64,000 bases of DNA, taken from the NCBI GenBank assembly GCA_037349105.1, contig JAYJMM010000118.1, positions 3,347,501 to 3,411,500 on the forward strand, written 5' to 3'. The translations under genes were made by a program, and so were the position numbers. A model generated the notes under the pieces. That model had not been told where the DNA came from and did no database searches. It was given only the letters and a program-made list of their open reading frames with translations. The DNA is from Limnomonas spitsbergensis (lineage: Eukaryota > Chlorophyta > Chlorophyceae > Chlamydomonadales). This document shows positions 34,878 through 47,400 of this stretch, one piece after another (position 1 is the first letter of the stretch; each line of letters begins with the position of its first letter).

Positions 34878-36160
34878 ATGCGGTGATAAGGTGATCTCGA
34901 GCCCTATTGGGTAGATCCAATCCTTCCCACTCTCGCTTTGTGGCCCTGCTTGATGAGGTTTTTAACACTTTATCCAGGGTTTCGCTGGCCGGACACACAC
35001 GCAAGCAAGCATTCGCGCAGCATCTCTCAACGCAACGCAGGGAAGCGAAGTGACTGCCCCTTCTTACCTCGGCATCCACAAAGCGGAAGATGATGATCCG
35101 TAAGCCTGTCCCAATGCCTTCCTTGCGCGTCTCGACGCAATGCGCCCTGTCCACACCTATGGCCCGTGGGCCCGGCATTCGGCGAGATCCAGAATTGGCA
35201 AGCTCAGGTCGTGTCGCTGTGTCCTGCTGCGCATCCTTTGGAGCAGTACCACAAACAGCGAGTTCTACACGTCACCTCCGGAATCCTGCGCAGCCGCAAG
35301 GTGAGAGGAAGGTACCAGGAAGCTGCACCCCCCATCCCCATCAGGTGCGTTTGACACAAAAAACATGCAGTTTAGCAGAAACAAGCAATTGTATGAACAC
35401 ATATGCATATATATATGAGGTGGTAGGATACTGATCAGATGCATGTGTCGGGAACATGTGCAACACCTGGCGTCCCATGGCACGACCCTAATGGGACCCT
35501 TATGGGTATCAAAATGAATAATGAGGGAGATCAAGAGAATTTTGTAGGGTAGAACATGCTAATATATTGGAAGGTGTAGTTGCAGTGCACGATTGGCAAT
35601 CTGACTCGATGCTCCATGATCGAGAAAGCCAAGCTTAACATGATAGCCCTAATAGCCCCTATGCACTGGCACAGCCCAGCCAGCACTGTGTCCTACCAAG
35701 TCTGATGTCCTGGTTCGAATCCTCCTGGGATACGCATCTCCTCACCACTCTTACAACTAGGAAGCAATGCAGAACTTGCAAAATATTGATGTCTGGGGAA
35801 GGCAAGCAGGCCCACCGCTGCAACCACCACCACCGGTATCCCCCACTTGTGGCCATGTGCATAACTAGATATGCACAACCTGGAAATTCTGATCTGTTAG
35901 TGCATGGCTGTATATCCAGGACTGGCATCTAGCTTGCTGACAGGAGCAAGCCCTGGATCACCCATCCCTGGAAAATAAAAATACCTTCCACGTCCCATAC
36001 TCATGTGCATGTACTCCCACGGTGGTAGGTAGTAGGTACCCCCTGTTCCTGAATAGGTGGCAAGGTTTTGGGGAGGTGCTGTTTGTTGTGGTATAGGCGT
36101 ATTGATTCTCCTCTTCCGCATGATGACTGCATCATAGGTTGGGCGACATTCTCCAATGGA
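34878..36160. other. Region with ambiguous exons
   Basis: Two competing readings exist: a plus-strand frame at about 35166-35300 ending in a GTGAGA donor (EIQNWQAQVVSLCPAAHPLE), and a minus-strand frame ending at a GTAAGA donor (forward 35062). Neither connects cleanly to a neighbour. A GGTTCGAATCC box at 35711 resembles a tRNA B box, but its stem does not pair. From 35300 to 36160 I see no coding signal. Confidence 0.3.
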
Positions 36161-39100
36161 ATGGCGAGTCATCTACCCACCAGAAGCAGGGCGACCACTT
36201 GTAAGGCCTCTTCCAGTTCTGAAGGTAGGAGCACTCATTGTATGAACTTTCTTTTCACAAGAAATTCCAAGCATGTCCACATGGGTGTGTGGCTCCAGCG
36301 CCAAGAGGGATGGGATGCAGTGTCTTTTATAGCGGGCCTTGGCTACAATTCAGCTGCATCATGGCCTGCGGTTGAGGAGGCTGGGTGCAGCAAGCCCTGC
36401 TTCTTGTCCCTTCGGCCATGGTCAGGTCAAGGTTGAGTCCCAATGGGCACTGTGGTGGCCGCACGGCTGCCCCCTGAATCAGGAGTGAACTTCAACAAAA
36501 CATCCAGCTGGGACTGTGGGAAGCCTTCACCACATCATATCCTTGGGCTGCCGGCCAGAGGCTACCGTACCTTAAATGTAATCCCCCCCCCCCCCTGAAG
36601 TGCATCAGTACAAGATATCATTGGTTGAGCAGGGTAGCCTGACTGCGCCCACGAGTCGTCTGATTTCCAATACTGTAGATCTGCTTTGCCTTCCCTCGTA
36701 ATTTACATTGTTTGGGATTGAGGGATGCATGAACATACTAATTATCCATCGTCGGCGTTCCTCTCTAGTCATACATTTAGAGTTTTGGCCGACCGTTACC
36801 TTGAAGGCAGCATTCACATAAACCGTTTTGTTGTACCTGAGGGAAGGTCGATCAAATCTACAGTACTGTGCAATTCAGGTATTCTCAGATGCCTCCAATG
36901 CCTCCTTGTGCGCTCCTCACCGCTCATGCATGGCCATCTCACAGCAGTGACCCATCCATACACGATTTACCCAACACCCTGATCCCAAACCCTGAACTGA
37001 ATCTGGACACATATCTTGCCAATGCATAGGCATTGGTGGAGCCTTCCATTGCTGCATCTTATACCGTAGATTCCATCTTTCCACTCATACTGTCCAGTGG
37101 GTGCCAAGAAGGAGCAGGGGGCTTATACAGATAAAGCGCCCTGCGTACTTTGTATACAATGTATCTCAGCATGACCCACTGCGGCATCCCAGGTGGCTTT
37201 TAAGCATTAGTATCTTTTCTGATACAATGTGCCCATGCTGGACCCGTTGTGCAGGATCCGCTGCGGCAACCTCTGAGTTGGAGGCGGCCAAGAAGGAGCT
37301 CAAAGCGCTTGAGGAGGAACGTGATGAAGCAGTAGCCACAGGTACCAATATTGACCTCCGGGCAACATGCACCGCTGCCTGCAACCCTGATAATCTAAGC
37401 TTTCCTCTGACATAGCATAACCCTTTACTTGATCATAGACCTATCTCCACCCGGCAGCGACTAGCCTAGCCACAGACAATTCACCGCTGCATTCTTGCCT
37501 GATGATCTGCACACTTTCATGAAGGAAAACCCAGTTTCACCGCACCCCCTAAATGCATCCTTATTTCGCGAAGCTCTTGTCAACGATACAATTGACAGTG
37601 CCGACTGCATATCCTTCATCCCTCCCCCTCTTTTGTCCTCCCTGACCTTGACCCTTGCCCTTGGACTGTTTGCACCCAGCTGAGACCTGTGCCCGCACAG
37701 CCATGAAGCTCAGTGAGATGATGACAGTGCTGGGGGACCTGGCGCTCAAGAGGGTGAGCAAGGAGAGAGGGAGGGAGGGAGGGAGAGGAAAACATTAACA
37801 AAGCCTCTGGAATGTGGAAGGGGATGGGGACAATCTGTCCCTCGGCTGCATGGATGGACGTGAAAGGCTGTTGAATGCATTTGAGGATCTGGAAAGACAA
37901 CATGACACTTGTTGGTGTCTTGGACCTCGGTGGGTTTGTGTGAAGGCCATAAACAGGGTCCCTGTATCCCATGGACTGGCTGAATTATGTTTGGAAGCAG
38001 TACAAGTGTCAGGGTTGGAAGAGGTGCAAGAGTCTTTGATGATGTTGCTGCCCCAATCTTTCTTCAATCGTACCCAGCTAATATATTCCCAAGGTCATGT
38101 TCGTAAATTTACTAAGTACCCCCAAACGTGGCACCATGAACCCCATGAAGTGTAGAAGGGTAAGAACATTTGTTTCCTTCTTACTTTTGAGGTCATCAAG
38201 AGGTCGTTCGCTGCTGCTGCTAAATGGGTGCACCATGATAGCTGGAGGCATCTGCAAGCATCATCCAATGATTTTGAGGCAAGTTTTACAATGCCTCCTG
38301 TCAGGTTAAGGAGGGTGACGAGATCGCTGCCAGGCAGGTGCTGCAGGAGAAGGCGTCCACTAAGGAGATTTTGGATCGCACCAGCACCAAGGCGCAGAAC
38401 AACTACGCCCTAGCGGCGAGGCTTGCAGCAAAAATAGGTGAACATAGCACTGTAAATGCCCTGTCTACAAAAGGGTTTGGACGAGCCTCAGGGATGTGTG
38501 TGGAAGCAAGGAGTGGTGAACTCCAGTAGGCCTCAAAACTCAATTGGATGCTATATATCAATGCATGAAATACATTGCACTCAAGCATGTCAACAAGCGT
38601 GGTTATGAATGCCCTGGGGGTGGATAACGAGAGCCTTCATCTTGATCCTGCCCAATAACCCACGGCTATCCATCACCAAGAGGGGACATCTGCGCCAGTT
38701 ATGACTACCGTCTTCTGCACGCTAAAATGCCCTGCGCCATACCCTGTCTCCTGAATGGCCATGTGCCCCTGACCTCCTGCAGGTGACAAGCAGAGTGCTG
38801 TGTTGGCGCTGCTGCGGCCTGGAGGCGCCCCTGAGGTCCCCAAGCCCAGCCCTACGCCGCCACCGCCACCGCCACCGTCTGCAGCGCCGCGACCCTCGCC
38901 TTCCACTACCTACCAGCAGAAAGCACCAGCAGAAGGTGACAGCCAGAGGAACAGATCCTGTCCTAGGCGGGAGTCCGGGATGTGGCTGCCCTGGGAACAG
39001 GAACAGGAAAGGGGTGAATCAATGTAACTGGTCAAGAGACAGGATGCCCTAGGGTGTGGATGAAGGAAGCAACTGGTCAACAGACAGGATGCCCTAGGAT

Positions 39101-41009
39101 GTGGATGAAGGAAGCAACCCACGCCGCCGCAGCACTGGGTACGTGGCAGATCATAGCATGCCAGGCAGGAGGGCCACAGGATACAGATATAATTGGACTA
39201 TGTCCCAACACAATATACAGAGGGTCAAAAGGGATACAAAAAACAATCCCATATTGAATCTCTTTGCCTGTAGCCTCTCTGGCTGATGACTGACAATCCA
39301 CCCCTTGTGGGACAACATTATCTGCTCTTAGCTTGCCGTGCCACTGCTCCTTACAACAGCAGCCTTGAATCTCCCCTCCTCCCCCTCTCACTGAGATTCC
39401 TATTCACCAACACATGCAGATCCGTGGTCAACTCCTGGCCCAAGTTCTGGCAGCCGCCGCAGTGACGCGGATTGGCCGTCTGAGGAGCCGTCCTTTGGCA
39501 GCAGCAGCGGTGGCAGCAGCGGTGACAGCTACAGTGGCGGTGGTATGCCCAAGTGGCAACAGTCTCTGGAGGAGGCTAAACAGCGCATGAGGTGAGCATG
39601 AAGATTATGTGTGATATTGCTAGCACGATTGATGCTTGAGGAGGCCAGACAGCGTATCAGGTTCATGGTGCAGACGCAATCCCATGCTGCATTGTTTCCT
39701 GCATCCTCATGTCACTGCAAACTTAGCTCTCTCCCCGTCTTATATGTAGTCAATGAATCCATTTGTGATATTGCTAGCATAATGGAAGAAGCCCCATCCG
39801 TTCATGCCTGTACAGTCTGACATATCACCCTCATGGCCTGCTTGCAGAGATTACTTCAGGCTTTTGGGTGCCTACATGTTTTAGGTTGTTCAAAAGCCGT
39901 ACATCAAATTCTCCTTTCCTGCCTGCAGCGAGATAGAGAAGACTGCTGGCCGGGCTGGTCGGGCTGCCCGGTTGACGGCTGAGGAGTCGATAGCTGAGGC
40001 CAGGGACAGACTCCGACTGGATGCGACTGAGGACATCTTCGGGGCAAGGGACAGGCTGGGCGGGTGAGATTGAATGAAAGCAATCAAATAAACATATCTC
40101 GCTGGCAAGTGCTTTATAACAGCCCACTACGAGGGCGTGCGTATGCATGGGCCCTACCTACGACAAGATGTGGCATCAAACTAGGGCTACCCCTTTAACC
40201 TACCGGACAGGCCACACTCCCAGGCACTGCTTGAGCCATAGCACTACCTCCTTTCTAACCGTCTGAACCCTCTCCTGCTGCTCCTTAATCATGACCAGGG
40301 TGCGCCGAGGTGCCGACGATTCCTTCCGTGCCGCCCAAGAGCGCCTTAGGAAGCAGGACGATGAGGTGCTGGGCTACGTCAAGGGCATCATGGCACGGTG
40401 AGAGGACAAACGGAACTGAAGTGGAAGAAGGTATATCAAGTGTGTATGTGTATGAAACAAACATCAAGAAAGTCCATGGCTGTGCTGGCCTACGTCAGCT
40501 GTATCATGGCAGTTTGATAAGCTTCTACACCTCTGAATGTGTCAGTCAAAAACAGTACACTCGGTCAGCTTCTCTGCACTTTTTGATCACTGGTAGAACA
40601 CACACATCTCAGCTTGGTCGTGTACTGATACGCGCCAGTTGCAAAAGTGTGAGTTAAGTTTTGGTTCTGTATGTGATGATCGGAGAGTGCGGGTAGTGTT
40701 ACAGAAACATTGAGAGGGGTCGACATCCAGAGGGGTGTTACTGAAACGTCAACATATCTGCGAGTCCTGGTTATGCCAGCTTACGGTACTGTGTGGTGAG
40801 TGCATGAGACAAAGCTGTAGAACGGTAAGCCCTGTACCTACGAAATAAACCCTTCCCCTTGCCTAAGCTCTACAATTGTGTATGTGCTGATAATGTAACA
40901 CCCCTCGCTCCGACCGCTTAATTGCTACAGGTACCGGCGTGGAGAGTACGTTGCTGAGGACGAGCTTGAGTTCGCTTTCCAGCAGCTGGAGAAGCGATCC
41001 ATGATGTGA
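36161..41009 (+). CDS. Coiled-coil protein with PspA/VIPP-like core, probably plastid
   Basis: Exons 36161-36224, 37255-37341, 37680-37753, 38192-38227, 38305-38437, 38783-38935, 39420-39591, 39929-40063, 40299-40397 and 40931-41009 (TGA). All phases close, giving 343 residues. Exon 1 (MASHLPTRSRATTCKASSSS) is basic, Ser/Thr-rich and free of acids, as in chloroplast transit peptides. A helical region follows (LEAAKKELKALEEERDEAVA). Then AAKWVKEGDEIAARQVLQEK matches the pattern W-x-A/G-x-x-G-D-E-x-x-A-R-x-x-L-x-x-K typical of PspA/IM30 helices. A Pro-rich linker and a Ser/Gly-rich segment lead to a charged C-terminal coiled coil with repeated EARDRLR / GARDRLG / AAQERLRKQ. The PspA relation is inferred from pattern only. 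PspA/VIPP1 proteins maintain membranes, including thylakoids. Confidence 0.75.
39026..39115 (+). repeat. 45-bp tandem duplication in an intron
   Basis: Two adjacent 45-bp copies (39026-39070 and 39071-39115) differ at two positions. Each begins AACTGGTCAA and ends GGATGAAGGAAGC. They lie in the intron between exons 38783-38935 and 39420-39591 and include no splice site. Confidence 0.85.
39568..39667 (+). repeat. Tandem copy of a 5' splice-site region
   Basis: The end of exon 39420-39591 with its donor (GAGGAGGCTAAACAGCGCAT, then GAGGTGAGCATG) recurs 66 bp downstream as GAGGAGGCCAGACAGCGTAT, then CAGGTTCATGG. The copy keeps an AG-GT pair at the same place and would add 22 codons if used. Confidence 0.75.
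40363..40515 (+). repeat. Diverged tandem copy of a 5' splice-site region
   Basis: The end of exon 40299-40397 (GTGCTGGGCTACGTCAAGGG, then CATCATGGCACGGTG) recurs about 117 bp downstream as GTGCTGGCCTACGTCAGCTG, then TATCATGGCAGTTTG. The copy keeps AGTTTG in place of the donor. Confidence 0.7.
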
Positions 41010-42080
41010 GGCAGCAGGCAAGTATGAAAGACAGGTGATCCGAGAGGTTTGGAGCAGTGGCGCTGCTCGAGCTGAGGCAACGAAGGAGGAGGATGCATGA
41101 TTTCAGGTGCTTGGCCTGCACGGAGCCAACATTTATATTCCAGATTTGGGGCAGCCCTAAGAGGTAAGGCGCTAGGAATGTGTATGGAGATTTGACCCCA
41201 CCAAATTTGGAAACGACATAACGTACCGACAAAGCCTCAGACACAGAAATCATGGCCCTCGTATCCCCCATGTGGCTACGCCAAGCCACCCATCACCCAA
41301 AGCATTAATGAGGGTTCCTCCCTTGCTGCCAGAGGCAGGTCCTGGCTTAGGTGTGCAGGCTGAAACCAGTCCATTCCATTATCAAAGAATCCATCAATTG
41401 AACGTGTACCGGCAGCCTTGCCTTTTAGCAGTCCTTATTTGACCCCTGGTGATCTCTGCCTCCTTGATTCTTTATGCCCTTATGAGGCCAACTGCATGAT
41501 CATTGACTTGAGGCTCAGTTGATAGAGCACGAGATGTTCAATGTGGATGTTCTTTGGATTCAAGTACTTCTAGAACTACCTAGATGGTCCCTGTAGTGCT
41601 TCAGGCAGTGAAGAGGTAGGGACTTGAAGCCCTCTTTCGCATGCACATGGTAACGGTATTGTTTATTACACGTCTAGCCATAGGCAATTTTTAATTCAGC
41701 AACGCTATGAGCCATCCATCCAGCTAAAGAATTGTGAACTCGGTGGTTCCTCCTGACTGGATGAACATCCAGAAGAGAAAGCTACAAAATATTGAAGTCA
41801 GGCAGTGACTTCAATTACGCGGAGACAGGGCGGACAAAACACACCCGGCCTGCAATGCTGGTAGCGCTAGCTGGTGCAAAATAGTAATTGGGGTCATCCA
41901 TTCATTGCAGCTAGAGGCAAGGTGGCTCCCACCTGAAAGGCTGTATATCTTCCAAGCTGCACTCTAAATGAACCAAAACTCCTGGCAAGCCGGCTCACAT
42001 CTCTATATCTGGACGTCCCTCCCTCCCTTCATATCATCTCCCATCCCCCCCCCCCCCCCTCAACACCCTGTGCGCTGCTG
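41010..42080. other. Intergenic region with a tRNA-like segment
   Basis: No exon was recognised. At about 41511-41575 a D-arm-like GGCTCAGTTGATAGAGC (4-bp stem GCTC/GAGC) is followed about 40 bp later by a GGATTCAAGTAC sequence resembling a weak B box. The acceptor and anticodon stems do not form, so it is at best a tRNA pseudogene or a tRNA-derived SINE head. Confidence 0.35.
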
Positions 42081-44129
42081 TTATATCGTCACCTCGGCAT
42101 TGATGTCCTCTTGGCGCCAGAAGCCATGAGAGTGCACAATCGTGTTCAGCTCTGCATCAGGAAGGCAAGGCATAGAGGTTTTCAGCAAGAAAAAGATGGC
42201 AGCAATATGTTTCACATACGGCACAAGATACCCAAAGGATGAGAGATCAAACCCGCCGCACGATCTTCTCTCTCCCCCTATTTTATGTCCTAACCCCACA
42301 CATAGGAGGGTGGCAGGGCTGCAACATAGTCTTGGCTATGCATGGTAGCTGGAATTGAGCTTAATCATTCCCTACTAGCCCCACGCGGCCAAGCGCTCAG
42401 CAGGCCCCAGCGGGTATGCACCGTTCTAAACAAGATAGGAAGGCTTGCAACTTGTCAGCAGTGGGGACATTCGCATTTACCTGCCCTTGCCCACATGATG
42501 ACAGCTCAGAGGCCGGGGCTGCATTAGGCCTAATCCGACAAATCCCTCCAATGGGAAAAAGCCGTATCCGCTCTCCACCTCTCAGCGCCAAGCTCTCCAA
42601 TCATTATTTTCCTCTGCCGCTGTAGGCTGCCGTTCAACCAGCTGGACCCTGCCCCATGGATTCAACTCAGGGCCTACTCCAGCTCAGCCTGATCATGACT
42701 GGTCATTATAATTCCAGGCTCCCCGGTACAAGATATCAAATTGCCCACTCTGTTCCTCCCATCCCTGCAGGTTCCCAGCATGCACATTCAGAATTACAGA
42801 ATATGCGCAGACACTCGGGCACCAGCTGGCACATGGGTAATCGGGAGCAATGACATGCACCTCGCGTACGACTGGGCACGCATACTCATGTGCCCCATGC
42901 AGCCCCATGCAACAGAGGACCCTCAGCTCCCTCACCGGCAAACGAAAGCCGCTCAATGTACATCTTGTCAATTTCCTGATTTTTTGCATCGTGAAGAAAC
43001 AGCTCTGGCAGTAGTTCCTGGACAATGCAGCCAGGCACAGGGTAGGAGGTGGCGGTGAGTGGACTGGACAGGACATCATCAAGTGTGCATGGGACCTAAA
43101 TCGACCGACCACTCAGTGCACTCTCCTGGTGGAATGGATCATGTGTCGCGGTTTCAGGCCCATTGGTGTCTCTCAATGTGACCGTCACTCCCGGATAGTC
43201 CCCGTTGTCCACGACATCCATCAAGAGCCGATTCACATGCCAGGCAGGAGGGGATGGTCAGCGGACGATCAATCGGGAGCAGGGGTCAAAAGTTCTCTAC
43301 CCCGTCCTTGTTGGGTCAACTCTGCTCCCCCTCTGTTGCTTCAGTGAGTAAGCAGCTTTACCTTTAATGGCCCATGAGATCTACCAAAGGGAATTTAAGA
43401 CCAGGGGGACGAGGAAAAAGGGGGCACACTCTGATGGCATTGATGGCAAGGGGCACATCCTGATGACCAGGGATCAACTCTGATGGCATTCATCAGGTGG
43501 TAGAGGGCAGCAGCAAGCATTAAGTGCCACATGTGGGGACAAGACAGGTCAAGCAAGCGAGGTCAAGCATCCCTCTTTTCTGGAACTGCTTGGAAGCTGA
43601 GCCCGGTGGCCAAACTAGAGGCCAGGGACTGATGCTTCATGCAGTCGGTCATCAGCATGCTCGGGTCGATGGCTTCAAAATCCCACGAGGAAGAAAATCA
43701 CATGAATTATGATAATGCCAAGGCGTTGCCTGGTGTGGCGGCATACGGGACTGCATTCATCCGCTATATCATACTCTGAACTCCAGATATGTTATCAACC
43801 AGGCGATACCGTACTTCCTAGTACCCGGTGCATACCTCAGGTAATGTTTAGCTTGCATCCAGGGCATGTCTGAGGGGGCAACAGGCGTTGAGTGAGTTTG
43901 ACTCATGTGAGGCTCTTGAGCGAGGTGCCTCATGAAGCAAAGGTTGGAACAGGCTTATGGTGAAGTGGGTTTTTGCGGCCAGACACGGCTGTGTAGATAC
44001 GAGCAATTGCGCCTCAATCAGCTGCAGCTTAGGTAGCAATGACACAGCCAGGAAATGCTGCATTGCAGTGCAGCAATCAGTTTCGACAGACAAACGTCTA
44101 GCCACTGTCCCAATCTGGGCAAAAAACAT
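42081..44129 (-). CDS. Unrecognised minus-strand gene, fragmentary model
   Basis: Several minus-strand segments look like exons. The terminal one, 42081-42151, follows a GATGCAG acceptor and reads LNTIVHSHGFWRQEDINAEV to TAA. A segment ending at a GTGAGG donor near 42944 reads VQELLPELFLHDAKNQEIDK. Another near 43130-43230 reads LMDVVDNGDYPGVTVTLRD. One near 43620-43700 reads WDFEAIDPSMLMTDCMKHQS. A possible leader at 44129 starts MFFAQIGTVARRLS. Internal junctions are not all resolved and no family is recognised. The gene would be divergent from the histidine-biosynthesis gene starting at 44465. Confidence 0.4.
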
Positions 44130-44464
44130 TCCTCACCACAAACTCCATCCGCGCTACTGGCTTTGTGCTTGGGGTCCCCTATCCAGCTGATAAAGATAGA
44201 AATGGGAAGGCCAGGAGGACGGACATCAATAAATATTATTTTAAGTTTTCGCAGACATTTGAACGGATAAAAGCAGAGCTCCCGCAGCGTGCGCGGGCAC
44301 GAGGAGCGCAACACGTTTCAGATCTTAAAATTGGATGTTGCCGATGTGTGAAATCCATCATTGGATCGTTAAGTGTGAACGCCGTGACCCCACGTCCACT
44401 TGTGCGCCTCATTACGTGCACAATAATTGCAGCTCCTGCGACAGGATACAATACACATCTGAAT

Positions 44465-47400
44465 ATGAAGGGTTCATTAGTGCCACAGGGCCGCACTGAT
44501 CTGCGTGGCTGCTACTCGGTGGCTTCCTCGTCAACTGGGCGCAGCATTCCCCCAGTCGCCTCATCGCGACGTAGCAATACTTACATGAAAGCAGCAATGT
44601 TAGACACTTCATCTCCGAACGGCACGACATCCGCTTCTTCCTCTCCAACTATGACTGGCACGCAGTTCCTCCGCCCTCATCTGCTGAAATTGGCCGCCTA
44701 CACGCCCATCGAGCCTTTCGAAGTGCTATCTGCTAAATATGGCATTCGACCAGAGGATATTGTCAAGCTCGACGCCAATGAGAATCCGTACGGACCACCG
44801 CCGGAGGTACTGCCACCTGCCGACAGCTATCATTCCCTTCCCAGTGCATGGTTGTTGAAAATGCTCCTAGTATCAGTATGAATACGTGCCATGTTTGAAT
44901 GGGCTCATGCTCTCGACATGACAGGTGGTGTCTCTCGTGGCATGCTTGCATGGCGTGTTACAAAAATACTATTGGGTGCATGTATTCCAACGCATTCACA
45001 CAAAAGCCTTTATAATCCCAGGTTGTGTGAGCAAGAATAAAGTAAGAGAGGGTTGTCCATGGTGAGGCCTGTGCATGGTCGCTGTATGCCTGTAAGTCTT
45101 GTTCCTGGGTCTCAGGCCCTGACAATGTCTAAAAATAGGCATTGCATGGGCCCTGCCTGCATTTAGCGTACTTGTCACTCACATACGGACGTCTAAGATA
45201 ATAAATGAGATATGTTGCTGCCTGCTGGTCTCCTTTTCTGTCCGTACTGTAACTGGCTGCACATTTGATTTGATGCAGGTTAGACGCGCAGATGTAAAGA
45301 AAGATATAGGACATGCCTTTTGCATGGCTGAATGTTTGCAATGGGGCCCTGTGACTTGCATGGGAATCATGGAGGATTCACGCAGCTGGCTCTGACTGCA
45401 TGGCACAGAACAAGGGCTATGTGCCCCTGTCCTTTGCATGGGCCTTGCCCGGCATACTGCAATGACGCTTCACGACCTAGGCATGTTGCAAGATGTGCAT
45501 TGCCACCCCCCTTCTCTGGCAGGTTCGGGAGGCCCTGGGGAAGATGGCCTTCCCACACATTTATCCTGACGCCGAGACGCGTCAGCTGCGTAAGGCCCTC
45601 GCCCTGATGAACGACATCCCCGTGGAGCATCTATTGGTGTGTGATCAGGGAGGGGGAAACACATAGGGTGGGGGCAGGTGGGCATGAAGGCAGGTGGGGT
45701 GGGGGCAGGTGGGGCATTGATGACAGGGTGCCAAACCCCTTAACCGCATCAGCAGGTGTTTTATCAGGAGGGGTGTAAGGGGTGTTTGATGACAATAAAG
45801 TGGACTCCATCAGACCTCAATGCTATTGAGGGTGCTATTGGTTTCCTATACACCTAAACCCCAACCTGCATAGTTCCTGTGTCCCACGGGTGTACACTAA
45901 GCCGGTCTGCACCGGTCTGCCCTAAGCTGCATAATGCCCGATGCATGTGGGACGTGGTGCAGATGGGATGTGGTGCCCATGGGGCGTGATGCCGATGATA
46001 TTCTTTTCCACTGTCTCCTGCATCCCTAAATCTTCCTCCTGCCTCCCTCTGGCTCTTACCTGAACTTCTGTGATGCATGACTCCTGTTTCAGGTAGGGTG
46101 TGGCGCTGATGAGCTGATCGACCTCCTCATGCGCTGCGTGCTGGACCCCGGTGACAGTATCGTGGACAGCCCGCCCACCTTCACAATGTGGGCAATGGGC
46201 GGTTGGGTGGCCATGTGGCCGGTTGGTCTTGCCGGCACCTGTGGGTTAGCCGATGATGAGAAGGTTCAGGGTTCAACCCTCAAGTCCTCAACCCTTGTTA
46301 AATTCACATGCCGGTGCTGCGACCTGACCGCCTGCCTCCCTAAAGCTTAAACCCTAAACTCTTTGATGCCTGACCGATTGCAGGTATGCCTTTGATGCCG
46401 AGGTCAACGATGCGCGTGTGATAACGGTGCCGCGGCTGGATGGCTTCCAAATTGATGTGGAGGGCGTCAGGTGACTGCTGAACAGTGATGTACATGGCAT
46501 GGAAACCTGAACATTTTTTCATTGGGCGCATGTGCTCATTTACTTCCCCCCCCTGATGTACTGCTCATAAATTGTGCAGGATCCAGGCATCAGTGCATAT
46601 CCACATGCTTGATGTCAGTGCCGTGACTGGATTAGGGCGGACAAAATGACAGACGCCCTCAATCTGCAGGCCATCGCTTTTGTTTGATTTTGTTCCCAGT
46701 TTGTCCGCCCACCCCACCCATTACAGGCGTGCTGTGGAGACCCACAAACCTAAGATTGTGTTCCTGACGTCACCCAACAACCCCGATGGCAGCATGATGC
46801 CTGAGGAGGAGGTGGGAGGGATAGGCTGAGCAGGGGGGCGCGTGGAGTAGTTAGCTGAAGTAGTTGGACTTTGAGTGTTGCTACTGTGTGTCTATGCACC
46901 CCACCGCCCAGCAGCTTGTCGTGGAAGGGCCAGCCAGGGCTGCTGTATCGCCTCCGGGGAGAACGACTTCAGGACTAACGAGGCAGAGGATGCTAGCAGC
47001 ATAGTGTAGATTATAAGAAAACAGGTGAAGTTGTGTGCGTTATCAGATGACCCTTCCTGGTTAACAAGCTCAATTAAATGAGAAACCCTCTTAGGATTCA
47101 GGGTTTAGGGCCTGGAAATGTTGCATGATTGAGGCGTTTCCTGCAGGACTGCCCCACGCCTTCGGCTTCATGCATTGCAGATCAGAGCAATCTTGGATCT
47201 ACCTGTACTGGTTGTACTGGATGAGGCGTACATCGAGTTCAGCGACGTGCCCTCTAAGATCAAGTGGGTGCAGCAGTACAACAACCTCGTCGTACTGCGG
47301 ACCTTCAGCAAGAGCGCGGGTAGGTGTCACTGCTAGCTAGAGGACTGTCTGAGGGAAGATGACCTGGCACCAGGCACAAGGCATCGGTACAGGAATCTGC

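Noticed and set aside
35711..35721. tRNA B-box-like GGTTCGAATCC
   Set aside because: The flanking bases do not form a T stem, and no A box or acceptor stem is present.
38279..38304. 26-nt GC-AG intron in the PspA-like gene
   Set aside because: A normal 77-nt GT-AG intron (38228-38304) gives a better protein (AKWVKEGDEIAARQ) with matching phase.
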